A DNA stretch of 39,125 bases from Armatimonadetes bacterium UBA5352 (GTDB taxonomy: Bacteria; Armatimonadota; Zipacnadia; Zipacnadales; UBA5352), in the NCBI GenBank assembly GCA_002411015.1, contig DHPY01000047.1, positions 1 to 39,125 of the forward strand, read 5' to 3'. Below are positions 33,458-39,125 of the stretch, one piece after another; the first letter of the stretch is position 1, and every line of letters begins with the position of its first letter. Position numbers and translations under genes: made by a program. The notes under the pieces are model-generated. The model was not told where the DNA came from and searched no databases. It was given only the letters and a program-made list of their open reading frames with translations.

Positions 33458-34894
33458 ATGAACCGTCCGAGCAGGAGAAACCTCGTCGTGCTGCTGTGCG
33501 ACCAGCTTCAGAAGCCCTGCATGAGCATCTACGGCGGCAGGGTCCCGATGCCCACCTTCGAGCGCCTCGCTGATGAGGGCGTCACCTTCGACCGTTACTA
33601 CTGCGCCACACCGCTGTGCATCCCGACGCGACCCTCAATGATGAACGGCCGCTGGCCGCATGCGCACGGCGCGCGCAGCTTCGGGAAGGGCTACGACACC
33701 ATCGAGCCCGGCACCGAGCTCCTCATCGACCGCCTCCACGATTCCGGCTACCGCGTCGCGTATGACGGCGTCTGGCACATCCGGCGGCCGGAGGGCGAGG
33801 ATCGCTCCGCTGAGTACGCGCACTTCGAGAAGGGCGGCTTTCCGTACGACCTCCACGGGGAGGCGCTTGTCGAGCAGGGGCACGCCGCGGAGGACCAGCG
33901 TGCCCCGATCCGGGGGATGACCGACGAGGGAATGATCCCCGGGAGGATCTCGGTGCCCTTCCCCGCGATCTGGACGAAGCCGATCACCGAGCACCCGGAC
34001 ATGCAGAAGGCCCTGCGGATCGCCCGGTTCATCCTCGACGCACCCGCCGATCAGCCCATCGCGGCATGGTGCTCGCTGGGAGCGCCGCACCCGCCGCTAC
34101 TGGTGCCCGAGCCCTACGCGAGCATGTTCGCGCCGGAGGATATGGAGCAGCCGCCGGGCTTCGGCTGCGATCTCTCCGGCCGCCCGCACGATGTGCGCGA
34201 GGCGCCCGGCGCGCTGGGCTGCGCGGGCTGGGACTGGGAGCGCTGGGCGAAGGCTATCGCCGCCTACTACGGCTACGTCGCCTTCGCCGATCACTGCCAC
34301 GCAATCGTCATGGGCGCGCTCGAGGACAGTGGCCGGCTCGATGACAGCATCGTCATCGCCTCAACCGACCACGGTGAGATGCTCGGCGCGCACGGGATCT
34401 ACCAGAAGATGGTCATGTACGAGCGCTCGATCAACATCCCGCTGATCATGCGCATCCCCGGGTGTGACGCCGGTCGCCGCCCGCACCTCACCTCGCAGAC
34501 CGACCTCGCCCCCACCGTGCTCGATCTGCTGGAACTGCCGCCTCTGAAGGCCGCGCAGGGCGAGAGCATGGTACCAATCCTGCGCGATGCCCACGCGCGC
34601 TGGCGCACGCATACCTTCTCCGAGTACAACGGCTGGATGCACGGTGGATGGAAGATGCGTGCGGTGATTGGGGAACGCTACAAGTACGTCTACCACCACG
34701 ACGACCATGACGAGTTGTTCGACCTCGAGAAAGACCCGGACGAGATGACCAACATCATCGGCGAGCCGCGCAGACTGGAGCTTGCCGATGAGATGCGCTC
34801 GCGACTGGTTGACTGGATGTGGAACACAGACGACTTCCTGCAGCCGCACTGGCCGCACCTGGCGACCGAATACGGGCAACCCGGTGAGGGCTGA
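33458..34894 (+). CDS. Sulfatase (FGly-type, family S1)
   Basis: A 478-residue sulfatase. 'NLVVLLCDQL' is the first metal-binding strand, 'CIPTRPSMMNGRWPHAHG' contains the C-x-P-x-R site whose Cys is converted to formylglycine by a maturase, and 'IVIASTDHGEMLGAHG' is the second metal site with Asp-His. 'QTDLAPTVLDLLELP' and the C-terminal 'YKYVYHHDDHDELFDLEKDP' block are standard. There is no signal peptide, so it may act in the cytoplasm on imported oligosaccharides, or its start may be misjudged. GGAGG before ATG 33458 supports the start. No formylglycine-generating enzyme is in the window. It removes sulfate esters (or related phosphonates) from an unknown substrate. It starts just after the peroxiredoxin and is followed by two propeller genes. 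Confidence 0.93.
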   Translation: MNRPSRRNLVVLLCDQLQKPCMSIYGGRVPMPTFERLADEGVTFDRYYCATPLCIPTRPSMMNGRWPHAHGARSFGKGYDTIEPGTELLIDRLHDSGYRVAYDGVWHIRRPEGEDRSAEYAHFEKGGFPYDLHGEALVEQGHAAEDQRAPIRGMTDEGMIPGRISVPFPAIWTKPITEHPDMQKALRIARFILDAPADQPIAAWCSLGAPHPPLLVPEPYASMFAPEDMEQPPGFGCDLSGRPHDVREAPGALGCAGWDWERWAKAIAAYYGYVAFADHCHAIVMGALEDSGRLDDSIVIASTDHGEMLGAHGIYQKMVMYERSINIPLIMRIPGCDAGRRPHLTSQTDLAPTVLDLLELPPLKAAQGESMVPILRDAHARWRTHTFSEYNGWMHGGWKMRAVIGERYKYVYHHDDHDELFDLEKDPDEMTNIIGEPRRLELADEMRSRLVDWMWNTDDFLQPHWPHLATEYGQPGEG

Positions 34895-34928
34895 GGCGCC
34901 GCAAGGGCCGTCGGAGAGAGGATGGGAA

Positions 34929-36836
34929 ATGATGCGTTTCGTCGGCGTCGCACTGGCAGCTGTCGCGCTCATCAGCTTCACAACGGAGGGTCTCATGGCG
35001 GAAAGCGTTGATCTGGGCAATGGCTTCATGGACCATGGCGTAGGCGTCCCCATCAGCAACCATCGCGGAATAGTGGCGACCGTCAATGGCGAGGGCGAGC
35101 CGGTAGCTCTCGCTTGGCTGCGCGATTACCGCGGCTGCTATTCACTCCTGATGGTGAATGCGCTGACGGGGGAATACGAGCAGTTCACCACCCCGCGCAT
35201 CGGCGATGATCCGTTCGCGTCGATTCTCTCCACGAAGAACCGCTTCTACACCCACTACGGCAGCGTCTTCATGGAGTTCGACCCGACCGTGCCCGGATTC
35301 ACCTTCAGCTCGCCCACTGAGCGCCAGATGGCGATGAGCATGACCGAGGGCGATGACGGCACGATCTGGTCGGCCACCTACCCAAACAGCGGCGTGGTCT
35401 CCTACAACCCGGACACCGGCGAGTTCCGCGACTACGGCCACCTCTACCAGCAGAACTGGGCGCAGTACCCGCGGGCCATCGCTACCGATGACCAGGGCTG
35501 GGTCTACTTTAACGTCACCAGCACCGCGTCGCAGATCATCATCCTGAACCCCGAGACCGGCGAGGCCACTCCCGTCATTCCCGAGGACGAGCGGCTGCGA
35601 CCGGGCAGCCCGTCCGTCACCCGCCACGAAGACGGCAAGGTCTACGCCAAGGATGGCGAGCAGTGGTATGAGCTCTATGCCGGCCAGGCGACGAAGATCG
35701 CCGGCCCGCCCGAGGCGCCTGCGAAGCCTTACATCGCCAGCACACAGGGCCTCTTCCACCGCGACTTCGGCAATGGCTACACGCTCGACTCACTGAACCT
35801 CGTGAACCGTGTCATGACGGTGACGACGCCTGCGGGCGAGAAGGTGACGCATGAGTTCGACTATGAGAGCGAGGGTGCGCACACGATGGCGGTCGGCGCC
35901 GCCTCCGATGGCGCCATCGCCGGCGGCACCGCCTTCCCCATGCGCTTCTTCAGCTACAACCCGCAGACGGATGAGATGATCGACCGCGCCGCCCTCGGGC
36001 AGTGGAACACGATCGCGCCGACCGACACCCTCTTCTACATCGGCGCCTACACGCACGGCCTGCTGCAGGCGTGGGACCCGTCGAAGGAGTGGACCGGCAC
36101 CGATCGCGAGAACCCCGAGTCGAACCCGCGATTCCTCGCTGAGGCCGGGAACGTCATCAACCGCCCGCACGGTCTGCTCGCGCACCCCGACGGCCATACC
36201 GTCATCATGGCCGGCACGCCCGGCTACGGCCTCACCGGCGGCGGGCTGCTGTTCTACGACATGGAGACAGGCGAGGAGACCCTCCTGACCCACGAGCAGC
36301 TCATCGAGAACCAGTCGGTGATGAGCCTCGCCGCGCTGCCGGACGGCAGCCTGCTCTGCGGCAGCACCATCGCAGCGGGCACCGGTGGCGAGGTCAAGGC
36401 CAGCCTCGCTGAGCTCTACATCGTCAACATGGAGACGAAGGAGATCGTCTGGCGGACGCCGCTGCTTGCCGGAGCGCGCAACTACAACGACCTGCACCTG
36501 GCCACCAACGGGCTCGTTTACGGCATCGTTGACGGCACTCGCATGTTCGTCTTCGACCCGGCTACCCGCGAGCTCGTGCAGGAAGCTGACTGCTCGGCAG
36601 AGTTCGGCGGGACCGCCGGCGGCCAGGGCCCGCGGATCTTCGTCGAAGGCCCCGATGACCGGGTCTTCGTGCTCTTCCAGAAGGGTATCGCCGAACTCAA
36701 CCTCGAGACGCATGGGCTGACGATGCTGGTCGAGGCTCCTATCGCAGTCACGACCGGCGGCGACTACCTCAACGGCCGCATCTACTTCAGCAACGGCTCG
36801 CACATCTACAGCTGGGGGTTGCCAGAGGCTGAGTAG
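34929..36836 (+). CDS. Secreted beta-propeller protein, paralogue 2
   Basis: A 635-residue protein with a signal peptide (VGVALAAVALISFTTEGLMA) and mature start ESVDLGNGFMDHG. Blade-like repeats run through the chain: 'EGDDGTIWSATYPNSGVVSY', 'WVYFNVTSTASQIIILNPET', 'FPMRFFSYNPQTDEMID', 'PHGLLAHPDGHTVIMAGTPG', 'TNGLVYGIVDGTRMFVFDP'. By eye it is about two thirds identical over most of its length to the next gene and more distantly similar to the gene at 16865. The function is unknown; propeller-type lyases, lactonases and binding proteins are all possible. AGAGGATGGG precedes a Met-Met start (34929, 34932). It lies 34 bases after the sulfatase, so a sulfatase-propeller-propeller transcript is likely. 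Confidence 0.87.
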   Translation: MMRFVGVALAAVALISFTTEGLMAESVDLGNGFMDHGVGVPISNHRGIVATVNGEGEPVALAWLRDYRGCYSLLMVNALTGEYEQFTTPRIGDDPFASILSTKNRFYTHYGSVFMEFDPTVPGFTFSSPTERQMAMSMTEGDDGTIWSATYPNSGVVSYNPDTGEFRDYGHLYQQNWAQYPRAIATDDQGWVYFNVTSTASQIIILNPETGEATPVIPEDERLRPGSPSVTRHEDGKVYAKDGEQWYELYAGQATKIAGPPEAPAKPYIASTQGLFHRDFGNGYTLDSLNLVNRVMTVTTPAGEKVTHEFDYESEGAHTMAVGAASDGAIAGGTAFPMRFFSYNPQTDEMIDRAALGQWNTIAPTDTLFYIGAYTHGLLQAWDPSKEWTGTDRENPESNPRFLAEAGNVINRPHGLLAHPDGHTVIMAGTPGYGLTGGGLLFYDMETGEETLLTHEQLIENQSVMSLAALPDGSLLCGSTIAAGTGGEVKASLAELYIVNMETKEIVWRTPLLAGARNYNDLHLATNGLVYGIVDGTRMFVFDPATRELVQEADCSAEFGGTAGGQGPRIFVEGPDDRVFVLFQKGIAELNLETHGLTMLVEAPIAVTTGGDYLNGRIYFSNGSHIYSWGLPEAE

Positions 36837-36882
36837 TCCGGGTCGCAAGCAAGCACAGGATCGATGAGAGGATGAACGGCTG

Positions 36883-38784
36883 ATGCGCTTCGGCGTCACC
36901 AGACGGATGATCATGATCGTACTGTCGTGTCTGACGATGGAGGGTGCCATGGCACAAAGCGTAGACCTCGGGAATGGCTTCATGGACCACGGCGTCGCCA
37001 CCCCGATCAGTAACCACCGTGGAACCGTGGCGGCTTTGGATGGCAACGGCGAGCCAGTTGTGCTGGCGTGGCTGAGCGACCATCGCAGCACCTACTCGCT
37101 GCTGATGGTGAACGCACTGACCGGCGAGTACGAGCAGTTCGAGACCCCCGTGATGGGCGACAGCCCGTTCGCGTCGATCCTCGCGAGCAACGGCCGCTTC
37201 TACACGCACTACGCGAGCACGTTCATGGAGTTCGACCCGGTGAAGCGCGCGTTCACGTTCGTCGAGAAGACCGTGCCGCGCGTCGCGATGGCCATGACCG
37301 AAGGCGACGATGGCACGATCTGGGCCGCAACCTACCCGGACAGCGCGGTGGCCTCGTACAACCCGCAGACGGGGCAGTTCCGCGACTACGGCTCACTCTA
37401 CAAGCAGAACTGGGCGCAGTACCCGCGCGATGTCGCGGTGGACGACAAGGGCTGGGTCTACTTCGGCATCGGCAACACCGCCTCGCAGATCATCATCCTG
37501 AACCCGGAGACCGGTGAGGCCACCCCGGTCGTGCCGGAGGAGGAGCGGGCGCATGGCCGCTGCCCGCTCTGGCGCGGGGTTGACGGGAAGGTCTACGGGA
37601 AGAACGCGGACCAGTGGTACGAGATGTACGAGGGCGTCGCGCGGAAGATCGACGCCGATCCGGGCGTTGCGCACAAGCAGATCATAGCCGACACCCAGAA
37701 CCTCTTCTACAGGGACTTCCCCACCGGCCACAAGCTCGTCTCGCTGAACCTGGTGGACCGGCAGCTTGCTATCGAGACGCCTGAGGGCGAGACGACCACC
37801 CACGAGTTCGACTACACGAGCGAGGGCGCGCACAGCATGGGCATGGCCGCGGCCTCCGATGGCACGATCGTCGGCGGCACCGCCTTCCCGATGCGCTTCT
37901 TCAGCTACGACCCGCGCACCGATCAGTGGATCAACCGCCCGGCCTACGGTCAGTGGAACACGGTCGCGCCCGCCGAGCGGCTGTTCTACATCGGCGGCTA
38001 CGGCGGCGGCTTCCTGCTCGAGTGGGACCCGCGGAGGCCCTGGGTAGACACCGTCAAGGGCGATCCGAAGAGCAACCCGCGCTACCTCACCGAGGTCACG
38101 CCCACCATCCACCGGCCGCACGACCTGCTGGTGCACCCCGATGGCCGCCATGTCATCCTCGCCGGCACCCCCGGCTACGGCTGGACCGGCGGCGGACTGC
38201 TCTTCTGGGACCGCAAGACCGACACCCAGGAGGTTCTCACCCACGAGCAGCTCATCCAGGACCAGTCGGTGCAGAGCATGGTGGCACTGCCGCACGGCGA
38301 GCTTCTCTGCGGAACCACCATCTCCGCCGGCACCGGCGGCGAGGTGAAGGCCGAGGTTGCCGAGCTGTTCATCCTCGACACGGAGACCAGGCGGATCAAG
38401 TGGCGCGAGGTCTTCGAGGGCGCTACGAACATCTCTGACATGATCCTCGCGCCGAGCGGCCTGGTCTATGGCGTGGTGAACTCCCAGCGCTTCTTCGTGT
38501 TCGCCCCGGCAACACGGCGGGTGATCTTCGAGCGCGATCTGACCGAGGAGTTCGGCCCGACGAACTGGCAGCAGGGCCCGCGGATCTTCGTGAAGGCCCC
38601 CGGCGACCGGATCTTCATGCTCTTCCAGGCGGGCATCGCGGAGATCAACACCGCCCCGCACTCGCACGAGATCACGATGCTCGCGGCGTCGCCGGTCACC
38701 ATCGGCCCCGGCGGCGACTACCTCGACGGCCGCATCTACTTCGGCTCCGGCTCGCACGTGTATAGCTGGCCGGTGCCTGAGTAG
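36883..38784 (+). CDS. Secreted beta-propeller protein, paralogue 3 (tandem copy)
   Basis: A 633-residue protein with a signal peptide (MIMIVLSCLTMEGAMA) and mature start QSVDLGNGFMDHG, the same as paralogue 2 apart from one residue. The blade order is the same: 'EGDDGTIWAATYPDSAVASY', 'NTASQIIILNPETGEATPV', 'FPMRFFSYDPRTDQWIN', 'HPDGRHVILAGTPGYG', 'SGLVYGVVNSQRFFVFAP'. Even the leader (GAGAGGATG about 12 bases before the start, then ATGCGCTTCGGCGTC) resembles that of paralogue 2, so the duplication included the ribosome-binding region. Divergence is spread along the chain, so the copies are not recent. A hairpin follows the stop. Function as for paralogue 2, unknown. Confidence 0.87.
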   Translation: MRFGVTRRMIMIVLSCLTMEGAMAQSVDLGNGFMDHGVATPISNHRGTVAALDGNGEPVVLAWLSDHRSTYSLLMVNALTGEYEQFETPVMGDSPFASILASNGRFYTHYASTFMEFDPVKRAFTFVEKTVPRVAMAMTEGDDGTIWAATYPDSAVASYNPQTGQFRDYGSLYKQNWAQYPRDVAVDDKGWVYFGIGNTASQIIILNPETGEATPVVPEEERAHGRCPLWRGVDGKVYGKNADQWYEMYEGVARKIDADPGVAHKQIIADTQNLFYRDFPTGHKLVSLNLVDRQLAIETPEGETTTHEFDYTSEGAHSMGMAAASDGTIVGGTAFPMRFFSYDPRTDQWINRPAYGQWNTVAPAERLFYIGGYGGGFLLEWDPRRPWVDTVKGDPKSNPRYLTEVTPTIHRPHDLLVHPDGRHVILAGTPGYGWTGGGLLFWDRKTDTQEVLTHEQLIQDQSVQSMVALPHGELLCGTTISAGTGGEVKAEVAELFILDTETRRIKWREVFEGATNISDMILAPSGLVYGVVNSQRFFVFAPATRRVIFERDLTEEFGPTNWQQGPRIFVKAPGDRIFMLFQAGIAEINTAPHSHEITMLAASPVTIGPGGDYLDGRIYFGSGSHVYSWPVPE

Positions 38785-38804
38785 CGAACGTCGGAGCTTC
38801 GCTC

Positions 38805-38845
38805 TCCAGCCTGTCAGCCGCTCGCCCGGAGGTTGGCAGGCTGGA
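38805..38845 (+). terminator. Hairpin after the tandem propellers
   Basis: TCCAGCCTGTCAGCC (38805-38819) pairs with GGTTGGCAGGCTGGA (38831-38845) over an 11-base loop, with two G-U pairs in 15. It starts 20 bases after the stop codon. There is no T-run. It probably ends the sulfatase-propeller transcript. Confidence 0.6.
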
Positions 38846-39011
38846 CACGGTTCTGCCGCCCTCTAACAGGAACTGACCCGCAACGATGCCGCAACACGCC
38901 GACCTCGTGATCGTGACGAGCAGCGGCCTGCATCGAGCCCCGAGTGCGCCCGACGCGGAGGCCTGCGCCTGTTGGGAGCGCGGTCGTGGAGTTCGCGATC
39001 ACGCGGCAAAG

Positions 39012-39125
39012 CTAGCGGCCTGAGGTGCTGCCTGCCGAGGTACCGCCCTCAGTCGCAGGCTCTGGCGCCGGCTCGGGCGCGGGAGCAGGAGCAGGAGCGG
39101 GAGCGGGAGCAGGAGCAGGAGCAGG
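39012..39125 (-). CDS. C-terminal tail of a - strand protein, (Pro-Ala)n-rich (partial)
   Basis: Read on the - strand, the last 114 bases are exactly 38 codons in one open frame. They encode eight Pro-Ala pairs, then PEPAPEPATEGGTSAGSTSG and Arg, then TAG at 39012-39014. Such Pro-Ala/Glu tails are common linker or periplasmic ends. The body of the gene lies outside the window. On the + strand the same repeat reads as Gly-Ala pairs, but only the - frame has a natural stop and varied residues at its end. The underlying DNA is a GGAGCR hexamer repeat (39080-39125), prone to length change. Confidence 0.55.
   Translation of the reverse strand, partial: PAPAPAPAPAPAPAPAPEPAPEPATEGGTSAGSTSGR
39080..39125. 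repeat. Hexanucleotide tandem repeat (GGAGCA/GGAGCG)
   Basis: About seven and a half GGAGCR units run to the window edge: two of the units end in G in the middle, the others in A. The repeat continues beyond the window. In-frame copy changes would alter the length of the Pro-Ala tail without disrupting the frame. Confidence 0.8.

Noticed and set aside
33458..33480. Missing first metal ligand in the sulfatase (CDQ instead of DDL)
   Set aside because: Many sulfatases and related hydrolases keep only the second Asp followed by Gln here, so it is not a defect.

Overview
The window is GC-rich and densely coded, and most genes encode exported proteins. The prepilin at 3087 carries an N-terminal methylation segment of the FPVFAKAREKARQASCLSNLKQ type (quoted in part below) plus a C-terminal H-X9-DG motif. 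That combination is typical of Armatimonadota, so I infer an armatimonadotal or closely related environmental bacterium. No rRNA, tRNA, CRISPR array or integrase is visible, so the placement rests on protein style alone.

Layout. Positions 1-4.7 kb hold five + strand genes for exported proteins: the end of a PPC-domain protein, an unknown exported protein, a concanavalin-like protein, a prepilin, and a PEP-CTERM protein with its own sigma70-like promoter. Next comes an M81 (microcystinase-type) peptidase on the - strand. It is divergent from a MarR regulator that leads a two-gene asymmetric ABC exporter (6.5-10.6 kb). Glutamine-dependent NAD synthetase (nadE) follows on the - strand. From 12.4 to 18.8 kb lie a LamG protein overlapping a 1149-residue secreted glycosidase candidate, and a secreted beta-propeller. 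An ECF sigma factor with an overlapping DUF4349 membrane protein follows, then a UDP-glucuronate decarboxylase-like SDR and a Tat-exported protein of unknown role. On the - strand are a GH123/DUF4091-like lipoprotein and a thioredoxin-type arsenate reductase. A large nested inverted-repeat element separates these from a secreted SGNH esterase candidate. The last third holds a RidA protein, an 1151-residue secreted TIM-barrel glycosidase candidate, a Bcp-type peroxiredoxin, a sulfatase, two tandem propeller paralogues, and the Pro-Ala tail of a - strand gene running off the end.

How the parts may fit. Three glycosidase-like enzymes, an SGNH esterase candidate, a sulfatase and three paralogous secreted beta-propellers suggest extracellular processing of a decorated, perhaps sulfated, polysaccharide. 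There is no SusC/D pair and no sugar ABC importer here, so this is not a classical PUL. The MarR/ABC unit looks like a drug-efflux module, and the sigma/DUF4349 pair like an envelope-signalling unit.

Most unusual signals: the roughly 300-bp nested palindromic element at 25847-26147 and its probable smaller relative at 3820-3943; the triplicated propeller family beside a sulfatase; and the complementary degeneracy of the two ABC half-transporters.
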